Shown here: positions 9,496-18,720 of the stretch, piece by piece
Layout: each line of letters opens with the position of its first letter
How positions within the stretch are numbered: the stretch's first letter is position 1
NCBI GenBank assembly: GCA_023957315.1
Contig: JAMLHE010000007.1
Span: 115,286-179,285, forward strand
Reading direction: 5' to 3'
Length of the DNA stretch: 64,000 nucleotides
From: Candidatus Kapaibacterium sp.
Lineage (GTDB): Bacteria; Bacteroidota; Ignavibacteria; Kapaibacteriales; UBA2268
Made by a program: the position numbers and the translations under genes
The notes under the pieces: model-generated
Seen by the model: the letters and a program-made list of their open reading frames with translations, nothing else
The model's database searches: none
Told to the model about the DNA's origin: nothing

Positions 9496-11133
9496 CTACA
9501 TCCTGAAAACACCGAATTTAGCATCGTCAATTGTTTTGTTCAATGCCATTGAAATGCCGAGCCCAAGCACCTGCCGAATATCAATCGGGTCAATTATCCC
9601 GTCGTCCCAAAGCCTTGCCGAGCTGTAATAGGGCGACGCTTCCAACTCATATTGGTCGAGTATCGGCTGCTTGATTGCATCAATATCTTCTTGAGTGAGC
9701 TTTTTTCCGGCTTTTTGCAATTGATTAACTTTGACCGATGCCAATACGCTCGCAGCCTGCTCTCCACCCATTACCGAGATTCTGCTGTGAGGAGTCATGT
9801 ACAGCAGGTTTGGATTATATCCTCTGCCGCACATTGCATAATTTCCTGCACCATATGAACCACCGACAATCATTGTAAACTTGGGAACTTGCGCATTTGC
9901 TACTGCATGAACCATTTTTGCGCCATCGCGAGCAATACCGCCATGTTCGTATTTTTTCCCGACTATAAATCCCGTTATATTTTGCAAAAAGACAAGTGGA
10001 ATTTTCCGCATCGAGCAAAGCTCTATGAAATGCGCTCCTTTCAATGATGATTCCGAGAACAAGACGCCGTTATTTGCAACAATTCCCACGGGATAGCCCT
10101 TAATCCGAGCAAATCCGGTGATTAGAGTTTTGCCATATTCCGCTTTGAATTCCTGAAAGCGGCTGCCATCAACGATTCTGGCGATTATTTCATACATGTT
10201 AAAAGTCTTTTTCAGCGAATCAGGAATCAACCCATATAGTTCTTGCGGGTCGTAGTAAGGCTCTTCGGGCGCAATTCTGCCAATATCAAATTTGCTCGAA
10301 TGTCCCAGATTTTCGACTATATTGCGAACAATTGATAGTGCATGTTCATCATTCAGCGCCAAATGGTCTGCTACACCGGATATTTTCGTGTGGACGTCTG
10401 CTCCGCCCAACTCTTCATCTGTAACTTCTTCGCCTGTTGCAGCCTTGACTAATGGCGGTCCGCCAATGAAAATAGTCCCTTGATTTTTGACTATTATTGT
10501 TTCGTCGCTCATCGCCGGAACATACGCTCCACCGGCTGTACAAGAGCCCATTACACAAGCTATTTGGGGAATTCCGAGAGCCGACATTTGAGCTTGATTG
10601 AAAAAAATATTCCCAAAATGTTCTTTATCGGCAAAAGTTTCTGATTGAAATGGCAAAAAGATTCCGCCTGAATCTACGAGATAAATGCACGGGAGGCGAT
10701 TTTCGAGCGCTACGCGTTGGGCGCGAATATGCTTTTTAATTGTCATCGGGAAGTAAGTCCCACCCTTGACAGTGGCGTCATTGGCGACTATCATGCACTC
10801 TCTGCCGCGTATAATCCCGATACCTGTTATCACACCGGCTGAAGGTGCGTCTCCATCGTACATATCCCAAGCTGCGAATGCGTTTAATTCCAAAAATGGG
10901 GTGTTTTCATCGCATAAATATTTAATCCTATCGCGGGCTAATAGCTTATTTCGATTGATGTGCCTTTCTCGAGAGCTTTCCGGTCCACCAAGTTTCACGC
11001 GTTGGAGATTTGCTCTCAATTCATCAACCAAACGAATTGAATTCTCGTAATAGCTGATATATTCGGAAGAGTGCGTGTTCAGTTTTGATTTTATTCGTTG
11101 CATTTCAGTGTCGTTTTGATTGAAAAATAGCAC
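9496..11133 (-). CDS. Acyl-CoA carboxylase carboxyltransferase subunit (methylcrotonyl-CoA carboxylase beta-like)
   Basis: This 545-residue carboxyltransferase transfers the carboxyl group from biotin to an acyl-CoA. Crotonase-like N and C halves are present. Motifs [53 protein letters not shown] and [18 protein letters not shown] are closest to the methylcrotonyl-CoA carboxylase beta subunit, suggesting leucine catabolism. Geranyl-CoA or propionyl-CoA specificity cannot be excluded without alignment, and no leucine-catabolic neighbours (isovaleryl-CoA dehydrogenase, HMG-CoA lyase) are in the window. It is first in the operon with biotin carboxylase and carrier. The second Met (MQRIKSKL, 11 codons in) is an alternative start. 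Confidence 0.88.
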   Translation of the reverse strand: MLFFNQNDTEMQRIKSKLNTHSSEYISYYENSIRLVDELRANLQRVKLGGPESSRERHINRNKLLARDRIKYLCDENTPFLELNAFAAWDMYDGDAPSAGVITGIGIIRGRECMIVANDATVKGGTYFPMTIKKHIRAQRVALENRLPCIYLVDSGGIFLPFQSETFADKEHFGNIFFNQAQMSALGIPQIACVMGSCTAGGAYVPAMSDETIIVKNQGTIFIGGPPLVKAATGEEVTDEELGGADVHTKISGVADHLALNDEHALSIVRNIVENLGHSSKFDIGRIAPEEPYYDPQELYGLIPDSLKKTFNMYEIIARIVDGSRFQEFKAEYGKTLITGFARIKGYPVGIVANNGVLFSESSLKGAHFIELCSMRKIPLVFLQNITGFIVGKKYEHGGIARDGAKMVHAVANAQVPKFTMIVGGSYGAGNYAMCGRGYNPNLLYMTPHSRISVMGGEQAASVLASVKVNQLQKAGKKLTQEDIDAIKQPILDQYELEASPYYSSARLWDDGIIDPIDIRQVLGLGISMALNKTIDDAKFGVFRM

Positions 11134-11135
11134 TC

Positions 11136-11948
11136 TTATTTTTTGCTATAACTATCTTCATGAGGAATAAATTCGAATTTCAAAATTTTGATTTCCACAT
11201 CTTTGCCTTTTTCAGGTTCGTTGAATTCGCCCAAACAGACAGTAAAGATAAACTTATTTGAAGGAAATGTTTTTGAAAAACTTATATCGAGAAAGTCATT
11301 TCCTGTGCCATCGCTTGTTTTGGTCGAATATTTAGCCAATTGCTCATCTTTCGTTGTGCCAGAATAGCTTTCAAAAACTAATTCATCGGGTAAAACCTTG
11401 ATTTCATGCGTAGTCACAGATTTTGACTGACTATATTGATTTCCCGAATTATACTCTTCAGCATATTTTTTATCAGTTGCATATAAAATATAAGAAAGTG
11501 GATTAGGATTGTTTTCCTCGCCGTAGAAACTGTAGCGAAGCCCGGCTTGGGTCATACCTTCAAAAATATCTTCAGTAACATTAATAGCGGAAGCCATGAA
11601 ACTGACGTTTCTATCAAAATCAGTAAAATCCGTTTCGATTTGAATTTTGAATGTACCGAAACCGAATTTCTCTTGTGTAATCAACTCCGCGCCGTGCCAA
11701 ATTGCATCCATCGAAGTGAGCTTCAGCACCAAATGCCCTTCATCGTCAATTCTCACATTTGATTTATCCGTCAGGCAGAAATAGCGGCTATCTGCTATAT
11801 TATCGGTTGATTTGATTTGCCAATTGTAGCCACTGAAGCTGATTCCGTCAGGTGCAAGAACGCCATCAGTTTCCGGGACCTCTTTTTCGTCCGAGCATCC
11901 CCAAAATGTTAAAACCGTAATAATTATAATCGCCAGAAAATTTTTCAT
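11136..11948 (-). CDS. Lipoprotein with GH16-like concanavalin A fold, probably non-catalytic
   Basis: This is a 270-residue protein with a lipoprotein signal (hydrophobic stretch ending FWGC, lipid Cys about residue 18). The mature part reads like a GH16 jelly roll: WQIKS near the start, then [30 protein letters not shown] and a terminal KILKFEFIP strand. The family's catalytic ExDxxE strand is not apparent; the equivalent position reads [12 protein letters not shown] carbohydrate-binding or structural role is therefore more likely than glucanase activity. It stops 2 bp before the carboxyltransferase gene starts, which looks like coincidence of packing rather than function. The assignment is by pattern only. 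Confidence 0.55.
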   Translation of the reverse strand: MKNFLAIIIITVLTFWGCSDEKEVPETDGVLAPDGISFSGYNWQIKSTDNIADSRYFCLTDKSNVRIDDEGHLVLKLTSMDAIWHGAELITQEKFGFGTFKIQIETDFTDFDRNVSFMASAINVTEDIFEGMTQAGLRYSFYGEENNPNPLSYILYATDKKYAEEYNSGNQYSQSKSVTTHEIKVLPDELVFESYSGTTKDEQLAKYSTKTSDGTGNDFLDISFSKTFPSNKFIFTVCLGEFNEPEKGKDVEIKILKFEFIPHEDSYSKK

Positions 11949-12042
11949 GTCAACACTCCGAAATCATTTATAAATACAATTCATTCTCAAATAGTTAATG
12001 AGAATTTAATATTTTTGCAATTATGAAAATAAGAATAAAATC

Positions 12043-12999
12043 ATGAAAGAACAAATCTCAGAACTAACTTTGTCGGATATTATAGACGCAAAAAAATTAA
12101 TTGTAGGGCATGTTACCCGAACTTCGATACTAAATTCAAGTTCTATTAATCGAATTACAGGTGCTGAAGTCTCTTTCAAATGCGAAAATTTCCAGAAAGT
12201 TGGAGCTTTCAAATTTCGTGGAGCTACCAATGCAGTGTTATCATTGAGCGAATCTGATGCTGCAAAAGGTGTCGCAACTCATTCGTCGGGCAATCATGCT
12301 CAGGCTTTGGCATTAGCTGCCGCGGGTCGAAATATCCCTGCTTATATTGTTATGCCGAATAATTCGCCGATTGTCAAATCGGACGCTGTTCGCGAATATG
12401 GTGGGAAAATAATTTTTTGCGAGCCGACCTTGCAAGCTCGCGAAGACACTCTAAATAAAGTGGTTGAAGAAACGGGCGCTGTATTCATTCATCCGTATAA
12501 TAATTATAAAGTAATATGCGGTCAAGGCACTGCCACATTGGAGATTTTGGAGGATATGGGCGATATTGACTGCATAATTGCTCCAGTCGGAGGCGGTGGT
12601 TTGCTTAGTGGGACTTCATTGGCTGCGAAATCTATCGCTCCGAACATTAAAGTGTATGCAGCCGAACCCGAAGGTGCCGATGATGCTTATCGTTCTTTCA
12701 AATCCGGTGCTATTGTGCCGTCTGTTAATCCGATTACTATCGCTGATGGATTATTGACTTCACTCGGCTACAAGACTTTTGCCATCATCAGCAAATACAC
12801 CGATGATATTTTTCGCGTTTCGGAAATTGCAATTATCGAGGCGATGAAGCTGATTTGGCAGAGAATGAAAATCATTGTTGAACCATCTTCTGCCGTAACC
12901 TTGGCAGCTATTTTGTCTAATCCGGAATTTTTCAAAGGAAAGAAAGTTGTTTGTATTTTGTCCGGCGGCAATGTTGATTTGGCAAAATTACCATTTTGA
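12043..12999 (+). CDS. PLP-dependent serine/threonine dehydratase (threonine ammonia-lyase or serine racemase type)
   Basis: This 318-residue fold-type II PLP enzyme deaminates Thr/Ser to 2-oxo acids or racemises serine. The Schiff-base Lys lies in ENFQKVGAFKFRGA, the substrate/phosphate-binding motif is SSGNHAQALALAA, the tetraglycine-type loop is GGGGLLSGTS, and the C-terminal SGGNVD motif holds the Ser that contacts the PLP pyridine nitrogen. There is no C-terminal ACT domain, so it is not the isoleucine-feedback-regulated IlvA form but the short catabolic/serine-racemase/threo-3-hydroxyaspartate ammonia-lyase form. Exact substrate is undetermined. It is a single gene between the lipoprotein (divergent) and rlmN. 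Confidence 0.88.
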   Translation: MKEQISELTLSDIIDAKKLIVGHVTRTSILNSSSINRITGAEVSFKCENFQKVGAFKFRGATNAVLSLSESDAAKGVATHSSGNHAQALALAAAGRNIPAYIVMPNNSPIVKSDAVREYGGKIIFCEPTLQAREDTLNKVVEETGAVFIHPYNNYKVICGQGTATLEILEDMGDIDCIIAPVGGGGLLSGTSLAAKSIAPNIKVYAAEPEGADDAYRSFKSGAIVPSVNPITIADGLLTSLGYKTFAIISKYTDDIFRVSEIAIIEAMKLIWQRMKIIVEPSSAVTLAAILSNPEFFKGKKVVCILSGGNVDLAKLPF

Positions 13000-13077
13000 T
13001 TTTAGATTCATTTTTGAAATGCAACAAATTCACTCATAAAACCGTTTTATACTTTTTAGTCATTTTCGAGAAAATCA

Positions 13078-14133
13078 TTGTACCTTAAAAATTATAATTT
13101 AGATGAATTAAAGTCATGGTGTGTGGAGCAGGGCGTCGAGCAATATCGTGCTGCCCAAATTTTGAATGCTGTTTATGGGAACAATCTCGATGATTTTTCG
13201 CAAATTGAAACCTTACCGAAAGCCTTTAGAGAGAAGTTGAGTGAGACTTTCGAGATGTTTTCCATCAAAATCACAAAGGTGAGAAAATCCGTTGACGGGT
13301 CTGTGAAATTCCTTTTTGAACTCAATGATGGCAAGCATATCGAAGCCGTTTATATGCCTTGGTATGACGACGATTTCGATACAATGGAGCGCATTACTCT
13401 TTGCATTTCGTCAATGGCAGGTTGCCCGGTGGAATGTGCCTTCTGTGCTACGGGTACGCTTGGTTTGCTACGCAATCTCACTTCTGCCGAAATAATTGAC
13501 CAAATTTTATTAGTCCAAAAGGAACTCGGATGCGAAATCACAAATATCGTATTCATGGGAATGGGTGAGCCACTGCTGAATTACAAAAATGTTGTTCATT
13601 CTTTGGAAATCATGACTGCCGAGTGGGGCTTGAATTTGTCGAGACGAAAAATCACTTTGTCAACTGTCGGCATCACTAATAGGATAAAGCAACTGCATAA
13701 AGAGATTCGCCCCGTAAAACTTGCTTTGTCATTGCATGCCACAACTGATGAAACACGCGGCAAGATTATCCCATTAGCAAAAAATCTTAAACTTAGCGAA
13801 TTGCTTGCAGCGGTCGAAGAATATTATCGCGAAACAAAAATGCCCGTAACTTACGAATATATCCCATTTTTAGGATTTAATGATACTCCGGCTGATGCAA
13901 AGCGACTTGCAAAAATTTTGAAACGAGTGCCTTCAAGAGTGAACATCATACCTTTCAACGATATTTCATTCGCAATGCCTTCGGGATTTGGAAAAGAACT
14001 GAAACCAACTCCCAAAAATTTGATTCTGGAATTTGGTGATATAATCAGACAAAACGGTGGTCGCGTTACCATTCGTGACACTTTCGGGCAAGACATAGAA
14101 GCCGCTTGCGGACAATTAGCATTATCAGAATAA
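13078..14133 (+). CDS. rlmN: 23S rRNA (adenine2503-C2)-methyltransferase RlmN (radical SAM)
   Basis: This 351-residue enzyme methylates C2 of A2503 in 23S rRNA (and A37 of some tRNAs in the family). The CX3CX2C iron-sulfur motif is at C116-C120-C123 (GCPVECAFCATG). The MGMGEPLLN SAM-binding loop, KLALSLHATTD and the C-terminal second catalytic Cys (C344 in EAACGQL) are all in place. The start is TTG at 13078; no upstream ATG keeps the frame. The C-terminal mechanistic Cys is flanked by RxTFGQDIEAAC, as expected for RlmN rather than Cfr. It is followed after 14 bp by an exported protein gene. Confidence 0.95.
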   Translation: MYLKNYNLDELKSWCVEQGVEQYRAAQILNAVYGNNLDDFSQIETLPKAFREKLSETFEMFSIKITKVRKSVDGSVKFLFELNDGKHIEAVYMPWYDDDFDTMERITLCISSMAGCPVECAFCATGTLGLLRNLTSAEIIDQILLVQKELGCEITNIVFMGMGEPLLNYKNVVHSLEIMTAEWGLNLSRRKITLSTVGITNRIKQLHKEIRPVKLALSLHATTDETRGKIIPLAKNLKLSELLAAVEEYYRETKMPVTYEYIPFLGFNDTPADAKRLAKILKRVPSRVNIIPFNDISFAMPSGFGKELKPTPKNLILEFGDIIRQNGGRVTIRDTFGQDIEAACGQLALSE

Positions 14134-14147
14134 TTAGAGATAAATTT

Positions 14148-15047
14148 ATGAAATCAATCTTTTTTTTGACAATCATTTTTTGCTTTGCATTGGCATCCGA
14201 ATTATTTGCCAATCAAATTTCCAGCCCGGATTCCTTAGAATACGTTGTGCGTCTCAAAAATGGCGACATGCTCACGGGGCTAATAATTGATGTGTTAGAC
14301 GAATCCGAAAACGGTGGCGGAATCCAGCTCAAAACTTTATTGGGCTCGCCTGTGATTTATTACAAGGAAATTGCAGAAATATACCCGAAAGTAACCGCTG
14401 ATAGGACAAAAAATCGAATTTTCATAATGCCAACAGGCGATGCAATCGGGCGAGACCATTTCATTGCCAATTACGAACTCGGATTGTTTTACGCAGGATT
14501 TGGTGTGATGGACATTTTTTCGTTTACTGTTGGCAGGAGCTTTTTGCCCACGGTTCTATCTCATGACCAAATTTCGATAATTAATGCCAAAGCTACTTTA
14601 GTGAGGATGTTTTGGGAAAATGCTCCCGGCGGAATGTCATTGGCACTTGGTGGCAATCTTACTTTTGTCAATAATCGAAACAACCTGAATCACGTTTACA
14701 CTTCAATCAATTTCACAGGTGAAAGGACTGATATTAACGGAATTATTTTCCTCAAAACCGGAAATAAAGATTTTTATACAGCTCGATTCGGAGTTGAAGT
14801 TATTGATTTTATCTACGAAGACGGCGCTTTTGGAATTGGAGTCGGCATCAAAACTAAGTTTTCACGGCGCCACGGATTATATTTCATAGGTGAACTTTGG
14901 AATATCAATATTTCAAGTGTGACGAATACTGCTATCATGGCTGGTGTACGTATGCAAAATAGTTCATTTTCAGCAGATTTCGGGCTTGCTGTATTCTCGG
15001 TGCCGTATATTTTCCCTGTTGCATCTTTTGCATGGACACCATTTTAA
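14148..15047 (+). CDS. Exported envelope protein, probable outer-membrane-associated, function unknown
   Basis: The ATG at 14148 begins a clear signal peptide (MKSIFFLTIIFCFALASELFA, cleavage near residue 21); the longer frame from 14106 overlaps rlmN and would bury it. The mature N-terminus (YVVRLKNGDMLTGLIIDV, then YYKEIAEIYP) resembles the small Sm-like beta domains seen in many exported FCB proteins. The remaining 200 residues alternate glycine-rich amphipathic strands (FGVMDIFSFTVG, GGMSLALGGNLTF, FGIGVGIKTKF) ending FAWTPF with a terminal Phe, typical of an outer-membrane barrel. I do not recognise a named family. Its stop overlaps that of the convergent GT9 gene. Confidence 0.6.
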   Translation: MKSIFFLTIIFCFALASELFANQISSPDSLEYVVRLKNGDMLTGLIIDVLDESENGGGIQLKTLLGSPVIYYKEIAEIYPKVTADRTKNRIFIMPTGDAIGRDHFIANYELGLFYAGFGVMDIFSFTVGRSFLPTVLSHDQISIINAKATLVRMFWENAPGGMSLALGGNLTFVNNRNNLNHVYTSINFTGERTDINGIIFLKTGNKDFYTARFGVEVIDFIYEDGAFGIGVGIKTKFSRRHGLYFIGELWNINISSVTNTAIMAGVRMQNSSFSADFGLAVFSVPYIFPVASFAWTPF

Positions 15048-16045
15048 TCTTTACCAAAGAGCTTATTCACTGCTTCAGTGATTTTTTTGCTGTCAATCTT
15101 GCTCATATCGTCTGATAGCTGCGTATTCTTGTCAATTGGTGGATTGATGATAACGGATTCTGTGCCATAGGGTCCCCATCGCTTTTGACTGATATGAGGT
15201 GAATTGGGGTAAAATCCGATTATTCGTTTACCGAGCGAAGCCGCTATGTGCAATACTCCGGTAGAATTTGCTATCATACCGTCGCTAAATTCGATGAGTG
15301 CAATCATTTCTTCTAAATTTAATTTTCCGCAAAAATTTAGTGATTGAGCTAAATTTTGATGCACATCATCGCAAATCTTGCTTTCCGAGGCAATTCCCGT
15401 TATTATGAATTGGAATTTTGTTACGTTTGCGAACGCTTCTAAGCCGTCTATTAATTTTTCAATCGGCAAATCTCGAGCAGAACCGCCACTGCCTGGATGA
15501 ATGATGATTTTTACTTTATCTTGCGAATTTTGAAGCAAATTTTGAATCTTTTGACTCGCAATATCATCAATCATCGGTCTGATTAGCTCAGTTTTATATT
15601 TCTCTCCGGTTATAGATTCTAACATTCTCACATTATACTGTGCTTCGTGAAATTTCGATACTTTTCGATGGTCACGGACTTTGTGGTTGAATAAAATCGA
15701 ATAGGCACGATACGCAGACCCGATTCTAAGTTTGATACCGCTTGTAAATGCTGCAAGCACTTCATCAAAAACCGGTCTCGGAAAAAAAGCAGCGTCAAAT
15801 TTTTCAAGTCTAAAAATTTCTTTTATTCCATTGTCGAATTCATCAATATAAAAGCATTTGTCAATGTATTCCGTATTCATCAGCAATGGCTTGCAATAGC
15901 TTTGGGCTATGACTGATACAGTCTTATCAGGGAAATTCGACTTAATCGCCTTCACCAAAGGTAAAGTGAGCACCATGTCGCCAAGTTTATCAGTTCTGAC
16001 GACCGCAATATTTTGAGCATTTTCAAACTTCATTATGTCCATCAT
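15044..16045 (-). CDS. Glycosyltransferase family 9 (ADP-heptose:LPS heptosyltransferase-like)
   Basis: This 333-residue GT-B enzyme has the family N-terminus IAVVRTDKLGDMVLTLPLV, the mid-protein HPGSGGSARDLP nucleotide-sugar motif and the C-terminal SDGMIANSTGVLHIAASLGKRIIGFYP donor-site motif. The family transfers ADP-heptose to the LPS inner core on the cytoplasmic side. ATGs at 16045, 16042 and 16033 are all possible; the third (MKFENAQ) sits closest to the conserved strand. It is divergent from the GT2 gene 60 bp away, and together they suggest an LPS core locus. Confidence 0.9.
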   Translation of the reverse strand: MMDIMKFENAQNIAVVRTDKLGDMVLTLPLVKAIKSNFPDKTVSVIAQSYCKPLLMNTEYIDKCFYIDEFDNGIKEIFRLEKFDAAFFPRPVFDEVLAAFTSGIKLRIGSAYRAYSILFNHKVRDHRKVSKFHEAQYNVRMLESITGEKYKTELIRPMIDDIASQKIQNLLQNSQDKVKIIIHPGSGGSARDLPIEKLIDGLEAFANVTKFQFIITGIASESKICDDVHQNLAQSLNFCGKLNLEEMIALIEFSDGMIANSTGVLHIAASLGKRIIGFYPNSPHISQKRWGPYGTESVIINPPIDKNTQLSDDMSKIDSKKITEAVNKLFGKD

Positions 16046-16105
16046 ATTTTGTATTTTGGCTTTATATTTGTTTTAGAATTTGAATAAAAAAATTATGCTA
16101 AGATA

Positions 16106-16870
16106 ATGAACAGTTGCCAAATATCAGTTGCCTTAATTTCATTCAACGAAGAAAATCGAATCTCGCACACTTTGGAGAGTGTCGCGGGGCTATGCTCCGA
16201 GATTATTATTGTTGACAGCGGCTCGACTGATAATACTGTAGCAATTGCCGAGAGTTTTGGTGCAAAAGTTTATATTGAGGATTGGAAAGGATTTGCAGAG
16301 CAAAAAAATTCGGCGTTGACAAAATGTACCAAAGATTGGGTGCTTTTTTTAGATTGCGACGAAGTTTTTACTCCCGCGCTGCGTTTTGAAATTGCAGGAA
16401 ATCTCTGTTTGCGACAAGACATTAACGGATATTTTATCAATCGGCGCTCAGTGTATTGTGGCAAAATCATGGAATACGCTTGGCAGCCGGATAAAAAATT
16501 ACGCTTAGTCCGACGAAATTCAAATCCAAAGTGGGTCGGCGATTTTGTTCATGAAAATCTTATCGTTGACGGCAAAACAGACGAAATGCAAGGCGAAATG
16601 CTGCATTATTCGTATGATTCGATGAAAACGCACTTCCATAAAACTGTCGAATATGCGCGATTGTCTGCTGAAAATTATTTTGAGCGAGGAAGAACCGTTT
16701 CATTTTTCAATTTGATTGCCAATCCCATATTTGCTTTTTGTAACATGTATATACGTCGTGGAGCGTTCATGGATGGAAAGCTCGGCTTGGTTGCATCTTT
16801 TAGTATGATGGGAACATTTCTGAAGTATGCAATGTTGTACGAAAAGAAGATTAGTTCCAAAGTAAAATAA
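16106..16870 (+). CDS. Glycosyltransferase family 2 (WaaE/KdtX-like LPS core transferase)
   Basis: This 254-residue GT-A enzyme opens with ISVALISFNEENRISHTLESV, followed by IIIVDSGSTDNT (nucleotide binding), the LFLDCDE metal-binding motif and VHENL near the middle. This arrangement, including the GFAEQKNSAL segment, matches the WaaE/KdtX subgroup that adds glucose to the inner-core heptose. The last 60 residues hold an amphipathic or hydrophobic stretch, likely membrane association. It is divergent from the heptosyltransferase-like gene, so both are likely in LPS core assembly. Confidence 0.9.
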   Translation: MNSCQISVALISFNEENRISHTLESVAGLCSEIIIVDSGSTDNTVAIAESFGAKVYIEDWKGFAEQKNSALTKCTKDWVLFLDCDEVFTPALRFEIAGNLCLRQDINGYFINRRSVYCGKIMEYAWQPDKKLRLVRRNSNPKWVGDFVHENLIVDGKTDEMQGEMLHYSYDSMKTHFHKTVEYARLSAENYFERGRTVSFFNLIANPIFAFCNMYIRRGAFMDGKLGLVASFSMMGTFLKYAMLYEKKISSKVK

Positions 16871-16876
16871 ATAAAT

Positions 16877-16894
16877 AAAAAAGAAGTTACTTCT
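16877..16894 (-). terminator. Possible short rho-independent terminator after the FKBP gene
   Basis: On the minus strand AGAAG-TAA-CTTCT is followed by a run of six T. The stem is only 5 bp with a 3-base loop, so it is weak, but the place (34 bp past the FKBP stop) is right. Confidence 0.35.
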
Positions 16895-16927
16895 GCAACC
16901 CTTCTTTAGATAAAAAATTTCAACCTA

Positions 16928-17809
16928 TTATCTCATTCCTCCAGGGAGGAGGACCACCCTGATGGAGGACCACCGGGTCCGCCGGGACCACCTGGTTGAC
17001 CGCCACTCTGCTGAGATTATTTGCATAAAATGATGAACTGCTTTTTGCAATTCTTCACCTTCAAGAATGCTTATAAGCTCTATTCTCAAAATAATAGCTG
17101 AATGAGGAGGAATAATATCTCCAAGACCCATGTCGCGAAATGCTAAATGTGGTGGGACGTATAGTTCCCAAATAGAACCTACAGGCATCATTCTCAATGC
17201 TTCATTCCAACCCGGATAAACAGCCTGAACAGGCAAATCAAAAGGATTTCCTTTGTAAGTGCTATCAATAATTTTTCCATCAGTCAACTTCTGTACAAAG
17301 TGCATTTTGATAAAGTCATCATTTGTTGGCACCGGACCTTTGCCTTGTTGAATGATTTTGTAAACTAAACCACTTGGTCTGGTAATCATTCCTTCTTTCT
17401 GTCTAATATCCATCATGAATTTTTGGTCTCTTTCAAGTACTTCTTTACCAACTTCCTCCATTTTTTTACGAGTTACTTCAAGTTTAGCGTCCCGTTGTTC
17501 TTGTATTCTCTGCATCCAAGATTGTTTTATAAATTCGAGTGAATCTTGATTAAACATAGCATCTTTCTTATTGAAGGCATCCCAATAACCTTGCATGAAA
17601 TAATCAAAATTTAATACTACTGAATCGAAACTTTGGAAAAATCCAAATTCATAACCTTGAACATAACTAAACTGATCTACAAGTGAATCAGGCTTTGGTA
17701 GATTTAGGTCCTTAGGTTCTGTAGCTTGAGGTCTTTCGTTTTGCTCACCACAAGCATAAACAGCAAACATAAAAAAACCAAACACAAGTGTTTTCATTAA
17801 AAATTTCAT
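16928..17809 (-). CDS. FKBP-type peptidyl-prolyl isomerase lipoprotein, C-terminal tail possibly frameshifted
   Basis: The start at ATG 17809 has AGGGAG upstream and gives a lipoprotein signal (MKFLMKTLVFGFFMFAVYAC); a longer frame to 17872 has no such logic. The N-terminal 130 residues resemble the FKBP_N helical dimerisation region (QFSYVQGYEFG, then a charged helix). The catalytic FKBP domain follows: GLVYKIIQQGKGP, DFIKMHFVQKLTDGKIIDSTY, PGWNEALRMMPVGSIWELYVPPHLAF, IIPPHSAIILRIELISI. It folds periplasmic or outer-membrane proteins. After LEGEELQKAVHHFMQI the annotated frame becomes Arg/Trp/Ser-rich, while the +1 frame reads SGGQPGGPGGPGGPP, and the final PGGMR returns in the annotated frame. 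This suggests a pair of indels in a Gly-Pro-rich tail. Confidence 0.85.
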   Translation of the reverse strand: MKFLMKTLVFGFFMFAVYACGEQNERPQATEPKDLNLPKPDSLVDQFSYVQGYEFGFFQSFDSVVLNFDYFMQGYWDAFNKKDAMFNQDSLEFIKQSWMQRIQEQRDAKLEVTRKKMEEVGKEVLERDQKFMMDIRQKEGMITRPSGLVYKIIQQGKGPVPTNDDFIKMHFVQKLTDGKIIDSTYKGNPFDLPVQAVYPGWNEALRMMPVGSIWELYVPPHLAFRDMGLGDIIPPHSAIILRIELISILEGEELQKAVHHFMQIISAEWRSTRWSRRTRWSSIRVVLLPGGMR

Positions 17810-17931
17810 ATCTTTTCTCCCTTTTTGTACAAATGTTATCACTATAACAACTAAAGATAAGATAAGTTTCATTTTATTATATTATTTTTAAAAAAAGTTA
17901 AAACTGAATTCTATTTTTATTGGGGATTTTT

Positions 17932-18720
17932 ATGAAATATTCGCTATACTTCGTGATTTTACTGTTGATTTGTTCTTGCTCGAGCAAGGAGGAATATCGC
18001 AATGATTTGCTTAGCATTCTTGATTCGGCAGCTTATAGTGGCTGCTTTATGGTATATGACATAAATACGGAAATGACAACTTTTGTAAATCGTGAAAGAT
18101 GTTTTCAGAGGTATTCTCCGGCTTCGACTTTCAAAATCCCAAATTCATTGATTGCCCTCGAAACAATGGCTGTTCAATCAGATAAAGATACAATTCGATA
18201 CAACGGGATTGAAAAAGCAATTGCAGATTGGAATCGCGACCACGATTTGGCTTCTGCTTTCAAATATTCTGTTGTGTGGTATTATAAGGACATCGCAAAT
18301 CGCATTGGTGACAGCACAATGAAAATTTGGCTCGATACTTTGACCGATTATGGCACTATGGTCAGAGCAAGTAAAATTGATGAGTTTTGGCTCGACGGCA
18401 GTCTGAAAATTAGCGCCGACGAGCAAGTAAAATTTTTGACAAAACTCTATAAGAATGAATTGCCATTTTCAACGAGAACTGTTGGCATTGTTAAGGAAAT
18501 GATGATGTACAATCAAGACGGTAATTACATCATTCGTGGCAAAACAGGGGCTTCAATTGCAGATAATGTCGGCTGGTTTGTGGGTTGGGTAGAAAGCAAA
18601 GGTAATGCTCAAATTTTCGCCCTGAATATTTCAGTTCGAGATAGTATGGACAATCATTTTATGCGAGATAGAGTCGAAATTACGTATAAATTTCTTCGTG
18701 AACTGAATATCTTAAAATGA
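17932..18720 (+). CDS. Class D (OXA-type) beta-lactamase, lipoprotein
   Basis: This 262-residue protein starts at ATG 17932 (TTG 17920 is a weaker alternative). A lipoprotein signal ends at LLICSC. Class D motifs are in order: S65-T-F-K68 (acylated Ser and carbamylated Lys), S113-V-V115, the pocket Trp in DEFWLDGSLKIS (W153) and K204-T-G206, followed by VGWFVGWVE, characteristic of OXA enzymes. The usual Y-G-N motif reads Y140-G-T142 here. It should hydrolyse penicillins/oxacillin in the periplasm while membrane-anchored. A BlaR-type sensor domain is excluded by the lack of a membrane protease part. It stands alone, with no integron or transposon signs, so it is probably intrinsic to the chromosome. 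Confidence 0.9.
   Translation: MKYSLYFVILLLICSCSSKEEYRNDLLSILDSAAYSGCFMVYDINTEMTTFVNRERCFQRYSPASTFKIPNSLIALETMAVQSDKDTIRYNGIEKAIADWNRDHDLASAFKYSVVWYYKDIANRIGDSTMKIWLDTLTDYGTMVRASKIDEFWLDGSLKISADEQVKFLTKLYKNELPFSTRTVGIVKEMMMYNQDGNYIIRGKTGASIADNVGWFVGWVESKGNAQIFALNISVRDSMDNHFMRDRVEITYKFLRELNILK

Noticed and set aside
9471..9530. Longer biotin carboxylase from ATG 9530
   Set aside because: Overlaps the carboxyltransferase gene, extra residues unconserved, no ribosome-binding site; TTG 9470 has AAGGAA.
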